This document shows positions 1-11,580 of a DNA stretch of 64,000 nucleotides, in pieces. The position numbers and the translations under genes are program-made. Each line of letters starts with the position of its first letter. Position 1 is the stretch's first letter. Under the pieces are notes generated by a model. The model ran no database searches and had not been told where the DNA came from. It saw only the letters and a program-made list of their open reading frames with translations. The stretch comes from Coptis chinensis. Lineage: Eukaryota; Streptophyta; Magnoliopsida; Ranunculales; Ranunculaceae. The DNA is taken from positions 9,219,001 through 9,283,000 of the forward strand of contig CM027378.1 in the NCBI GenBank assembly GCA_015680905.1. Direction: 5' to 3'.

Positions 1-2782
1 AATGCTTCAAATTAGAACCAAAACCCCAAGTCATAAAACCCCACAGACTATGTTGTCAGGCTTTTTTCTGGTCTCGTCACTCTCTACAATAGAACTTTGA
101 GATTTGGGGTGAGTCATTTCATCCATCCCTGCTTTAACTCTATCACCACATCTATTTTCTTCTTTATTCTCATAGTGGAATCTCAACACAGTTCCTTTCC
201 TTAGCTATTTTTTTACCACTAAACCATTTTCTTTAACATAAATGACCAAAGTATAAAAGTAATATTTTATACATGGTTTACAATCAAACGGTGAAAGCTG
301 AAGTTGGAAATTATTCTAACTCTCCCAACTTAAAAAAAAAAAAAAGACAGAAACAAATTGATCCAAATATTACCTTTCTTCTTACATTTAGTGATCAAAA
401 CATACACTCATAGCTATTAACTAATGCTTAGGTAGATGTCACCTGATCTGAGCTCCGTTAATAGAAGAGTAAGTACTTGATATCCTTGTAAGCTTCCATT
501 ATTGCCACTTTTGGCTATGTGAAACAACGATAAAAAAAAACGGTGCAATAAAGAAGCTCACTACTTCCCTGATTTCACTCTAGCAAGTCTGACTATAGCA
601 AGACTTACTCAAATGAGCAAGTCTAACTAAGCAGTGTGGAAGTCAACACAAAAGTAACTACTAAATATAAAAGCACACAAATAAGCTTAACTAAGAAGAG
701 GTGCTTTAGATATAACATTGAATAAAGCATTCTAAAGTTTCCATTTAGCATATGTTGTAACTAACAAAGGCAATACAGAACAAAAAAAAAATAGCTAAAG
801 AAAAGTTCCTTGACTTATAACTAGCAAACCCATTGCACCTCTCTATATTCTATTACAAGAAAAACCAAGTCAACACTTGCCCACAAAAGCATCTTAAGCT
901 AGGAAACCAAGTTCATAACATACATGTTGTGCCAAAGAAAAAATCCAAAGATATATAGAAACAAAAAAAATAGAAAAAGAAAAAAAGAAAAAAAGAGTAG
1001 CAAGGTAGAGAATAACCATCTGTAAGTTAGAATGTGCATGTGCTTAGTAGGTCTAATTTACCATGTGCAATTAAGTAGTATAGACCATGTGTGTAGCCCT
1101 TTTATTTGTAATGTAGTGTTATAAAATTCAGTAACTTTTGAGCTATTCTCAGTTTAAAATTTAAATAGCAGTAGTGGTACTCTAGATAAATCTGCCCCTA
1201 ATAAATAAATTTAAGAAATTAACTATCACATCCTAAGAACTTAATTTCATAAAGTGGATTGTAAATGCATTGAAACTTTAGCAAATTTTGAAGCACAAAA
1301 AGTATAATATTCAAGGTGAAACTGTTGGTCTTTACAAGGGAAAGCCACCGAATCCAAATTGAAGAATTCTACTCAAGGTTCAAACAATGAAAATTTTCAT
1401 GGCCATTAAAGCTTTTTGAACATTCGAGGCTGGTGGAGGCTTATGGTAGCCTTTCTTTAGCGATATTACAAAACTAAGTTTCTAAACTTAAGAGAAAACT
1501 TATAATTAGTTGCATGATGTTTTGTCTCTTGAGACTTATTTGGATGGGTAGAATTTGGTTTTTTTTATTTGTTTTGCAGGCTTAATGAGCACTATATACA
1601 AGCCTTTATGATATTATATACGTACATGGATTGAATGTTTGTTTCTTTTGTTTAGAGGAGTTTGTTTTACCTTGCCTAGATATGGTTTTATACTTGGATT
1701 AGTATGTTGTTTTAGTTTCATTGTATCGGTCAGTTTCATTGTATCGGTTAAAAAATGAACTAGTGCTTGGACCGTATAGTTTTTGTCTCACCACAAGAAT
1801 ATATAGGTCTTGCTTATTCATACAGACTCGCTCCTCATGATTTTGCATTGCTATTATTTTTCTTTTGCGAAAAATGCACACTAGCTGATCACACACTGAT
1901 TATAGGGTGTAAAACAGCAGGACTATGTAAAAAGTATTCAATGTCAATGTCATTCTGAGCATCTCTGTCCATTGAGCATTAGTTGAACAGTTCAATAAAC
2001 CAAATTTAGTAAATAAAAGACATTCAATAAGACCAAAAAGCATAAACCTACTAATTAACGTACCAAATCTTAGGATCATAAGTCGTAACTTGTCTAGTAG
2101 AACGGGGAGTACAACTAGTAAAGACAATGTAATACAACCTTGAAAGTTTATTAGTTGTTGGTAGCTAATTAAAAGTAACATCGTCTATAGGTTTTTCTGT
2201 GACGTCACTTTCTCCTGTACAACATTGACAAAAGTGTTGTTATTTTTAACCACAAAATATCTCATTTAGTAATGCAACAGCATACTTAATTATACCAATA
2301 ACAAAATTTTAACAATGAGATCCTTTAAAATATTAGCATAGATAATTCGATTTTATCGAAAAATATTAATATATTAAGTTATTAACATACAATGACTACA
2401 TTAGACAATTATAGTGATAAAAAGAATAAATCGAAGTAAACTTTTTGTAACCAATTTAATTTGAAAAAAAAAGTAACAACTATGCTCTTTCTCAGAGATA
2501 AAGTACCTAAACTATGCAGAAGATTAGGGTTAAAGTTGAAAAGTTAAAAGTGAGATGTCTTATATTGCAGTTTGTCTTTTCTTGAAGTGAATCTCAAAAG
2601 TACCTTTCATTAAGTGACTTTCACTTTAAGTTTAAGGGTTTGAAAGTTTATTAGTTGTTATATAAGTGAAAGTTTAACTTCTCATAAACAAATCTGATAA
2701 GTTGGTGTGGCATGTGTACTGTTTTCGTTTGTGATGTCAAAACTGATTGTACAATTATTATCTTGTAGTAGGAAACACGGAA
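1..2782. other. AT-rich flank left of the CACTA transposase; no gene recognised
   Basis: Only short chance reading frames are present and none resembles a known protein. The stretch has homopolymer A runs and two small direct repeats: a 15-bp phrase ending TATCGGT doubled near 1718-1749, and a 19-bp phrase (TGAAAGTTTATTAGTTGTT) at 2141-2159 and again at 2641-2659, exactly 500 bases apart. Part of this stretch should be the 5' leader and left end of the CACTA element, but I could not find a CACTACAAG-type terminus or the repeat motifs seen at its right end, so the left border may lie outside the window or be lost. Confidence 0.6.
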
Positions 2783-5700
2783 ATGGATAAGAGTTGGATA
2801 CAATTGCCAAATAGGTTTTGGCCAGCGTATAAAAAAGGAATTCATGATTTTATTGATATTGCTCGTGGTCATGTAGACAGTGCGGGCAGGACTAGGTGTC
2901 CATGCAAAGAGTGCAAAAATAGGAATTACAAGCACATCAATGAGGTAAATGATGATCTAGAGAGGTTAGGCATGGACAAGAAGTACACTCGTTGGGTGTT
3001 TCATGGAGAAGAATATGAGGAATTAAGTGATGATGATGATGACGACGATGATGATGGCAATGGTGTTCAAATGGTAAATTTTGATGGGTTAGATGACATG
3101 ATTGAAGATTTACAAGCTTCAACACATGTTGATAATTTGGAGCCTCACGTGGAACATGGGGAATCCAGAGATGATGATGCATTGAATGCAACAGAAGGTG
3201 AAGGTGGCTTTAACAACAATGGAGGAAATGTAGATCCATATGATGACCTTTTGAGGGAAGCACGCCAACCTTTGTATCCAGGTTGTAAGATTTCTAAGTT
3301 AGATTATCTTGTGAAATTGCTTCACTTAAAGATAATCAATCGCTGGAGTAACAAATCGTTTACTATGATTCTCCAGTTGATTAAAATTGGATTCCCTAAA
3401 GGTGAGACACTGCCAAAGTCTCATTACGAGGCGAAGACATTAATGCGTAACCTGGGACTTGGTTATATCTCAATACATGCATGCAAGAATGATTGCATGT
3501 TGTTTTGGAAAGAAAATGACAGTCTTCAAAATTGTCTCGAATGTGGGGAGCCAAGGTATAAAGTTTGTGAAGGCAAGACTAAAAAAATACCACAAAAAGT
3601 ATTGCGTTACTTTCCACTTAAACCAAGGCTCAAGAGGTTGTTTATGTCGAGGGTTACTGCTGCAGATATGAGATGGCACAAAGAAAAACATGATCGGGAG
3701 GAGAATGTACTCAGGCACCCAGCAGATTCTCAAGCTTGGGGCGATTTTGATAAGGAACATGAGTGGTTTGCCAATGATCCTCGCAATGTTCGCTTGGGTC
3801 TTGCAACTGATGGATTTAACCCATTTGGCAATATGAGTAGCCAATACAGTATGTGGCCTGTAATGGTGATACCATATATTTTACCACCGTGGAAGTGTAT
3901 GAAAGAACCGTTCACCTTCATGACGTTACTTATTCCAGGACCTTCATCACCTGAGAATGATATCGATGTTTATTTACAACCTTTGATTGATGAACTTAAA
4001 GAGTTGTGGAAAGATGGGGTAGAGACTTATGATGCAGTGGCAAAGAAAACATTTCGGTTGCATGCTGCAGTGTTATGGACTATAAATGATTTTCCCCAAG
4101 ATACGGTAATTTATCCGTTTGAGTACCAAGGGCAAACTAGCTTGCCCTAATTGTAACAAGGATACAGTTTCCATGTATTTGAAGAATGGACGAAAGTTGT
4201 GTTATATGGCAAATCGTCGTTTTCTACCGTTAAGGCATGCTTGGAGAACTCGTGGCAAACAATTATTTGATGGAAATAGGGAGAGCAGGTTGCCACCTAA
4301 AGAGTTGTTTAGGGATGAATTGTTATCACAAGTGAACTATGTAGAACCCCTTCAGAAATTTGGAAAGCCTAAAAAAAAAAAAAAACGTATCGAGATGGAG
4401 TTGAACTGGACAAAGAAGAGCATATTTTTTGAGTTACCATATTGGGACACTTTTAAGCTGCGACACAACCTTGATGTTATACATGTTGAGAAGAACATTT
4501 GTGACAATGTTGTGGGGACATTGCTAGACCTAGATAGCAAAACAAAAGATTCAGTAAAAGCTCGATTAGATTTGGCCGCATTGGGTATAAGAAAAGAGTT
4601 GCATCTAATCCCAAGAGGTGATAAGTTTGTAATACCCCCGGCATGTTACACATTGTCATCTTCAGAGAAAAAATCTTTTTGCGAGTGGCTGAAGTCGGTG
4701 AAGTTTCCTGATGGCTATCGTCTAACATTTCTCGATGTGCAAATGCTAAAGATGGTAAGATAACAGGAATGAAAAGTCATGATCTGTCATGTGCTCTTGC
4801 AACAACTTCTCCCCGATTGCAATACGTGGTTTCTTGTCGAAGGATGTAGCCATTGCATTGGTTGAGTTGGGCATGTTCTTCAAAGAGTTATGTTGCAAGA
4901 CGCTAAAATTGGAAGTGCTTGAGAAGATGGAAAAAAGACATTGCAGTTATACTTTGTAAGCTCGAGCAAATATTTCCTCCCTCGCATTTTTCGATGTAAT
5001 GGTTCATTTGGTCATCCACTTGCCGCGTGAGGTGATACTTGGAGGACCGGTCGCAAGATAGGTGGATGTATCCTATTGAAAGGTAAGGCATATGACTTGC
5101 AATTCATTTAATGTGAAATTAGCATTTTAAAGTTAAAATTTTTATTATACATTAATCATACATGTGTGATTTGTAAATAGGTATCTACACACGCTAAAAC
5201 AATACGCTCAAATAAGGCTCACCCTCGGGTTCAATTCTTGTCGCGTATGTTGACAATGAATGTCTCACGTTTTGCTCCATGTATCTTCAAGGAATTGAAA
5301 CTCGGTTCAATCGTGAAGAAAGAAATTATGATGGTGGTAATGAGAATCAAAAGACAGGATTTGATGTTTTCACACAGAATGTTTGATCATTTGGAGCTTA
5401 TACAAATATCATTCTCGAACCAAAGGATCGAGACAAGGCTCATTACTATGTGTTGAATAATACAGAGGAGTTATCAACTTATTTAGAGTAAGTTCTACTG
5501 CATTTAACTTATCAATTATGTTTTATACATTTTAAGCCACTTTAAGTTGTTAAGTTTATGTGTTTGATATGCATGTAGTCAACACATGACAGAGCTTCAA
5601 ATGGAAAACTCACGCAACTTGCCTGAGAGACAAGAAATGTTGTTTCCTAGTTGGTTTGAAAAACGTGTAAGTGTTCGTATTGTTTATTTTAATGTTATTG

Positions 5701-6826
5701 TTATGAACCAGAATAGTATGCTAATTATGCTTTACTGATTTGGTGTACATTTTTATGAATAGATGCAAATATTACGCAATGAGAACTCTCCTGAAGCTAC
5801 CGATGAATTGTATTCATTGGCATGTGGACCTGATACACGTGTGAAACGTTATAGTGGTTGCATTGTTAATGGGATTAGGTTTCACACCAAAGATCGAGAG
5901 GAAAATCTTCGAACCCAAAATAGTGGTGTTACTGTAAAAGGAGAACACCAAGGAAAAGAGACTGACTTTTACGGTATTTTGACCGATGTTTTTGAAGTCA
6001 GTTATCTATTCGGGAAGAGAGTTTATCTTTTCAGATGTGATTGATATGATGTTGGTAATAGAAGGACAGGGATACAAACGGATGGTTTTTTCACTAGTAT
6101 TAATACCTCTAAGATGTGGTATCACTACAAGAATACTGAGTATTAGCTACGGCTATTAACCGTGGCTAAAAAGCTTTTGCCACGGTCATTAGCTGTTGCA
6201 CGACCGTGGCCAATGCGCCTGTGGCTAATCTGTTGCCACGGATTTTAGCCGTGGCCAAAACTTGTTTTTTGCCCACAATTCTAAGCCGTTCCAAGGGCCG
6301 TTGCAAATGACTCTTTTGCCACAGCTAGCACTCATGGCTAATGCTTATATGAGCCGTGGTGTATAAAGATGACCAGTTTGTCTTAGCCACACAAGCATGT
6401 CAAGTTTTTTACGTCGATGATGCCAAATTGGGTAGTAGTTGGCAAGTTGTGCAAAAGACAAAGCCTAGAAATGTGTTTGATGTTCCAGAGAGGGAAGAAG
6501 AGATTGAAGCAGGAGGCATTGATGAGGCATATCAACAGGAGGAGCATACAGGGATGGATTTGGATAATGTCCAATATGATGAAACACATGAAGCTAGTAG
6601 CAGCGGAATCCAAAATGAACCTATAACACCCATACAACTAAATAGAGACGATATGGACCCAAATGAAGTTGATGCCGTGAGGTCGTGGATCGCTATGGAA
6701 AGTTGCCTTCATGACAATACCATTGTTGATGAGGAAACCGATGAAGAGGATGATGATACATTAATGGATTATTGTTCAGAGGAAGAAGTTGTCATATCGA
6801 GTGATGATGACACGGACGTAGATTGA
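2783..6826 (+). pseudogene. CACTA transposase (TNP2/TNPD type), multi-exon, degenerate
   Basis: This gene would encode the CACTA transposase that cuts at the element ends. The first 80 residues, from MDKSWIQLPNRFW through CPCKECKNR to WVFHGEE, form the plant transposase-associated domain with its Cys pairs. An Asp tract follows, then a TNP2-type transposase core (about 3290-4760). A DUF4218-like segment lies around 4880-5200 (VIHLPREVILGGPV, RWMYPIER) and a DUF4216-like segment around 5940-6480 (FYGILTDVFEVSY, MWYKDDQFVLA, QVFY.DD). An acidic tail ends at the TGA at 6826. The start at 2783 is chosen because homology begins there; an upstream in-frame ATG at 2747 adds no family-like residues. 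Defects are visible: a frame change near 4119-4140 where GNLS...STKGKLACPNC should be continuous, a TGG-to-TGA change at about 6041 in the CDWYDV motif, frame changes after 4740, and a 239-bp insertion at 6123-6361. Intron-like gaps lie near 5092-5180, 5490-5577 and 5669-5762. Confidence 0.85.
6123..6361. mobile_element. 239-bp non-autonomous CACTA-type insertion with TAT target duplication
   Basis: The insert begins CACTACAAGAA, the classic CACTA terminus, and ends CCGTGGTG. It is flanked by TAT at 6120-6122 and 6362-6364. Removing it restores the transposase codons for MWYKDDQFV exactly, which fixes both borders and the 3-bp duplication typical of the superfamily. Its body is made of short alternating repeats around GCCACGG/CCGTGGC and TTAGC, like subterminal repeats of a larger CACTA family distinct from the host element. 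The right end is not a good inverse of the left (GGTG instead of a TTCTTGTAGTG-type end), so it has diverged or is atypical. No coding capacity. Confidence 0.85.
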
Positions 6827-7042
6827 ATATTTTTTTAGTAACTTCATTATCCATTTTGTTATTGAATGGAGAGCTTTATCTTAGATTTTATCTTGTTTTT
6901 CCATTGAGTAGAATTACTATATTAAACCTGATTTTTCTAGCATGTGTTTCATTTTTGGATATGTTGCATACTATATTAAACCTGATTTTTATCATTCATG
7001 AATTCTTTCTTTCATATTCATGCTATATCTGTTTCTATAGTT

Positions 7043-8672
7043 ATGGTACTTGGTCTAAATCGACCCTCGAGGGCACAATCTATTTCACAACCTCAGTCTG
7101 TGGTTAATGAGGTGAATGGTCCGAGTGTCGGTAAGATTATAATTAATGGTTTTGTGTAATTCATTGGTTAGTTCAAATAAAATGTCGTGGAAGCTCATAC
7201 TTTTTTATTTAACAGCTCCATTTAAGAAAAAAGAGGCAAGGCTGTGAATCGAAAAGTCATAGACTACAAAGACGCATCGGGTCGAAACCGAGGATAGAAA
7301 TTCAACCGTAATACTAGACCTGTGGGGAAGTGGAGTGCTCAATTTGTCAAGGAGATTGGCCTAGTTGCGCGTCGACACGGTCCTCTTACTGGCCATGATT
7401 GGAGTAAAGTGGGAGAGGAAGTGAGAAAACCATTATGTGACCGTATTCTGGTAATGGAGTTTTATGTTTTAGCTATATGATATACCATAATTATTTTATG
7501 TAACTTTAAACTACATTTCTTGTTAGGAAAAATTGGATGTGGATATGCACCTTCCACATGTGAAGTACGCTGTGGACGCAATATTAGGGGCACGTTTAAG
7601 AGGATTTAGGTGTAATCTTCACAAGCATTATAGGAGTTTCAAAAATGATGGAGTCGCATGATCACACCCTTATAGTGGCTTGGCACAAGAAAAATGGAAT
7701 GCATGCTGTGATTGGTTTAGAAGAGAAGATTTCAAGGTAATATACTTTATTGTGCTAATTATAGGAAACTGCTATGCATTGAATTATACTTAAGGGTTGT
7801 GTTGACTTCTTAAAGAAGAACTACATACTCGTTGTAATTTTATGTTTTAGCTTGGTCAGTGTTTCTATTTGGATGATGTAGGGAGTACTTAATTTATTGG
7901 ATTTTGAATGAGTTCAATATAATGTTTTTGTTGGCATTGTTTTTTATATTGTATTCATTTTATTGCAGAAAATTAGCGAGCAAAATTCAAATAATCAGCA
8001 AAAGCTCGAAACAAACCATTGTGGTGGTTCAAAGTCATTCCTAGGATACTTGGAGGAATCTGTAACTTTCTTTATTTACATACATTGGGTTGTTTTTTCA
8101 CAATTTGATATTATTTGAAGTAAATTATAAAGGGATATGTTTTCAAATCTTTACAGCGTGACTCTGAGACTCAGGAACCTATTGGAAAGATCGAATTCTA
8201 TCGTCGAACCCACTTTAGCAGTAGTAAGGGATGGACCAGTCTCATTGCTGAACAAAACTATGTTAGTAAATTTATTTGTACCTAGCTTTACCATGGTGTA
8301 CTTATAGTTCGATATATTTATGCCCAATTTAAACTTATAGGACCGAATGCGACAACTTAAAGCCGAGTCTGAAGTAGAAGGCGCTGAGCCAAAGACTGAG
8401 GATGAAATTTTTATTATAGTATTGGGTGTAAGGTCTGGATACTCCCATAGCCTTGGGCATGGGGTCCTGCCAGAGTCATCTAGAAGGCTGGCATCCCTTC
8501 ATTTAGAGGAGGAAGTGCAAAGGAGGAGGGCTGAGGAAGCTGAAAAGCATAACAAGGAGCTCACTGCTGAAATGATATCTCAAAGAAGTAAAATAGAGGA
8601 GATGGCGGTTCGTCAAGCTAGGTTTGAGGCTTGGATGTTGCAAGTCAATGCTGGTTCTTCATGGTACGTATG
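7043..8672 (+). pseudogene. CACTA second gene, TNPA-like (Ptta/En/Spm transposase family), degenerate
   Basis: In CACTA elements the second product binds subterminal repeats and assists transposition. The ATG at 7043 opens MVLGLNRPSRAQS, ending at a GTAAG donor near 7130. Later segments read KVIDYKDASGRN and GKWSAQFVKEIGLVARRHG (7250-7380), then a segment with LDVDMHLPHVKYAVDAILG (7530-7600), then HPYSGLAQEKWNACCDWF (7660-7735). Next come FLGYLEES (8040-8065), EPIGKIEFYRRTHFSSSKGW (8170-8235) and a Lys/Glu-rich coiled-coil-like tail at 8347-8672 (LHLEEEVQRRRAEEAEKHN). These match the plant Ptta/En/Spm family by eye. Stops occur near 7300 (after GRNRG) and near 7660 (before SHPYSG), so the gene is broken. 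It starts about 215 bp after the transposase stop, in the same direction. A further 3' exon may exist near 10650 because the apparent stop follows a GTACG donor-like site. Confidence 0.75.
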
Positions 8673-9000
8673 AACTGTTTGTATTAAATTGATTGGTTGC
8701 ATGCCTGATAGAGTAACTCCTTTTGAGATGTTTTGTGTTAGTTGTCACAACTTTGGTAAGTTATTACAGTTTCAAGTGCCTGGGTTATATTGTTGGATTT
8801 GCTGGTTACATGATTGCTTTGTTTCTATGAGTATTTCCAGACCCAAATAATGTCCTTTATAGATTTATGGGGAAGAGGGGAAGTTGGACATATCTTGAGT
8901 GTGATTTATACTTGTCTGCGAGAACTGTATGTGTATCCTTTTTCCTCGAACTTTTTCTGTATTACCTCATAATTTGTCTTCTATTCACTAGAAATAACTT
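8673..9000. other. CACTA non-coding segment after the TNPA-like gene
   Basis: AT-rich sequence with no protein similarity visible. It resembles the introns of the preceding gene in composition and ends at an abrupt change in base composition near 9000. Confidence 0.4.
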
Positions 9001-10385
9001 GACACCACCTACTTACTAACAAGCCTTGGTTAGTGGGAGAGATAGGGACTACCAGGCAGTGAAGAGAGGGTGAGGAGGATACTGACGAGAAAATGAAAAA
9101 TAAACAAGAAAATGAGATAAGGGGGGATGTCTTGGTATTGTAAGTTCATTCTAGACAATGTCAGTCCATCAATCTAGCTCTTAGTCTTCCAATAGAGCTA
9201 CTTCTAGTCGAATACTTTCATAAACATAAAGACCTTCTTTTTCAATGAAATCAATTTTCCGCTAATAAAGTCACTGACATCAATTGGATCAGACTTGCTC
9301 TTGACCAGGTATTCTAGGAACGCATAAAGTAAGGTCTAACTAATATAGTCAGAGGGGACGAAAATTGGCTTGCGGCATTCAGCTGTGAAATTAGGTGTAC
9401 ATCCGCTTCGCCTCCGGTTCTCAGACATCCACTTTTATTAGCACTTCCCTTTCGGACGCGTAGTCGTGGTTCGGCCTTTGATACCGCTCGTTGTCCTAAG
9501 TGTTGACCATCGAGACTTTAATCTAATGCCATCGCCGGAGATACCATACAACGCGGATCCTGCTTCCGACATGAAATTATTGGAAGTTGTTGCATTGTCA
9601 TTCATCAAATATGGGAACGCCCATACAGACTGTTTCTATACTGGTTCCATAAATCCCACTCTAGAAATTGTGATGTAGTTTCAATTGTCAAAGTTGAGTG
9701 TCTAGTCAGATAAAACTAGTCTTATGGTTCCCATCCGTGAACCAATCAAAGTAGCTATCCTTCTAGATCCCTGATTCTAAGAGGGCCTCAACTCCATATA
9801 GATCTTGATCCTAAAATCCTATAGCTTCCTACCCCTCACATCCATAGGGCTAATGAACCAATTGCAGAACCACAATCTCTATCTTAGGTTCGTATAAATT
9901 GGAAACCACCTATCTTTAAACAGTTGCGTCAGCTTTGCTTACTTATCAAGGGTAAGCGGCAAGCCCAGTGTACAACCGATACCAACGCTTCTTAGGCGCA
10001 GCTCTCCATTGGTTTTTAGTCCTTAAGACCTTAGCCACCGATCTATCTCTATTCTACGATTACATATAAGAGAAAACCACACCGATAATATACTCCACTT
10101 CGAGTAGTGGTAAATCTAGCTCCAGTAGTGGTAGTCGAGTACAAGTGTAAGAACAACAGAGACAGAAGCCGTTTTCAGAAATAGATATCCAAGCGGATTG
10201 GCTGTTTCTTACTTCCTTCCCTCCGGTCAGCCTCGCTCGCGGTATACTTTTCTAGCTTTATTGTTGGCTCTAAGCCTACCACTTTGAAAACCTCGAGTAT
10301 CGACAAGGTGGACGTATCTTTGGACTTCGGTACACTCTCTTTACTTCAATGAGTATATATGTTACCTTTCCCACCAACAGTTGAA
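9000..10385. other. Organelle-like block inside the CACTA element; candidate nuclear copy of mitochondrial DNA
   Basis: From about 9000 to 10385 the sequence changes character. It becomes nearly balanced in GC, has few homopolymer runs, and has the look of plant mitochondrial intergenic DNA (for example CTTCCTTCCCTCCGGTCAGC near 10211). Both borders are sharp, returning to typical AT-rich transposon sequence. A 70-codon open frame at 9466-9678 does not resemble any protein I know. The block lies downstream of the TNPA-like gene. It could be a mitochondrial insertion, or DNA captured by the transposon. The call rests on composition alone; no mitochondrial gene is recognised in it. Confidence 0.45.
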
Positions 10386-11019
10386 CATTATACAATTTTC
10401 ATGAATTTTATGGAAGCTTATGAAGTGCACCGGTTTAACAATCTGGAGGATCTTTACCTTTTTTTTTAGCCTTCCCTTCCCTATGGAGTTGATTTGTTGC
10501 ATGACGCATCGCTATGTTGTTGATGGGACCATAGTTTGACCACGTCAAAATATTTCACATGCATTGCTTACTTGCATTTTCGCTTTAATCTTCTTTTAAT
10601 TTGGATAAGTATACTAATGTCTCTTTTCTTTTCCAATTTGTTGTTTGTACCAGATTGGTCGATTGGTTGGCAGTATATTGATAAGGAAAACTTGGGTGGA
10701 TCGGATGTTGTTCGAATCGGCAAATTATGGAAATTTGGCCAAAATCTTATTTTTTGAAGAACTAATCTTATTTAGTTGATGGCTTTGAAGATTATGTAAT
10801 TTAGTATATTGGTAGAGACTAATTGTGTGGATGCTCAAATAGTTTTTTTGGATGATCTTAATTAATGAAATATATTTTGCTATGATTTATTGTGAATGAA
10901 TACATCTCTGATTGGGGTTTTTAGTTTACTCATAAATTGTATTGGGCAGATTTATAAAAATTGAAATTATTCAAATAATGCGTAGTACCTATTATATATA
11001 TAAGTAAACCCATTTGCAA
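10386..11019 (+). other. CACTA 3' untranslated/AT-rich region
   Basis: AT-rich sequence with 3'UTR character (TTTTGGATGATCTTAATTAA followed by AATGAAATATATT near 10850-10880). It probably represents the end of the TNPA-like transcript. A 73-codon frame at 10536-10757 may contain a last exon after the CCAG acceptor near 10655 but is not recognisable. Confidence 0.4.
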
Positions 11020-11573
11020 TGCCAAGCTCGTTGTAAAAGAATTAGTGCTGCAAATGTGTTTAAACAATTACCAACACATTTGGTGCAGCTAAAACCACCA
11101 GCAGTGGGGTAGCTAAAAGCACACATTACCAACACATTTGGTCGGCTAAAACCACCAGCAGTGGGGCAGCTAAAACCACACTTTTGGCAACGCCCTTGGT
11201 GCAGCTAATGGTTTAAACCTTTTGCGACAAAGATCGCTACAGCTAATGTTTTCCTTCTTTTGTGACGCCAAAGGGTGCAACTAAAAGTAACCCTTTTGTA
11301 ACGCTAGCAAGTGAAGCTAAAATGAACTATTTGCAACGCCAACTGCTGCAAATAGTTTAAATATTTTAAAAATCATTTTAGTTTGGGAAAATACTTTAGC
11401 AACACTAATAAAGTAATAGCAACGGAACAAGGCGTTGCAATAACCTTCAGGCTTTTGCGACACCAATTGTTGCGTCTTAATTTAGTTTTTGTGACCCAAT
11501 TTTTTGCAACGCCTTTGCGACGCCCACATTGGTGTTGCTACTGATCATTGGCAGCGCTGTTTCATACTTGTAG
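11020..11573 (+). repeat. CACTA right-end subterminal repeats and terminus
   Basis: The stretch is built of short related words such as GCAACGCC, TTTGCGACGCC, GGTGCAGCTAA and CACCAGCAGTGGGG, in both exact and degenerate form, as expected of the binding region for the element's TNPA-like protein. It ends TTTCATACTTGTAG at 11573, an expected CACTA right terminus with altered final bases (CA instead of TG). Confidence 0.7.
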
Positions 11574-11580
11574 CATACCT

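Larger units (their letters stand above)
2783..11573 (+). mobile_element. Decayed autonomous CACTA (En/Spm) DNA transposon, left end not located
   Basis: Two plus-strand genes in the order typical of plant CACTA elements are present: a TNP2-type transposase (2783-6826) and a TNPA/Ptta-like gene (7043-8672). They are followed by an AT-rich 3' region and about 550 bp of short repeats ending in CTTGTAG at 11567-11573, the expected inverse of a CACTACAAG terminus, with the last two bases altered. Immediately right of this end lies the internal region of a gag-only retroelement, cut about 100 bp short of its polypurine tract. The transposon therefore either inserted into that element or was joined to it by a deletion. 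Both genes contain frameshifts or stops, so the copy is dead. Start given is the transposase ATG; the true left end is unknown. Confidence 0.8.

Noticed and set aside
842-870. Possible CACTA left end (TATTACAAGAAAAACC)
   Set aside because: It lacks the CAC start and the repeat words that should follow if it matched the right end at 11573.
9466-9678. 70-codon frame in the organelle-like block
   Set aside because: No similarity to a mitochondrial or nuclear protein; frames of this length occur by chance in balanced-GC DNA.
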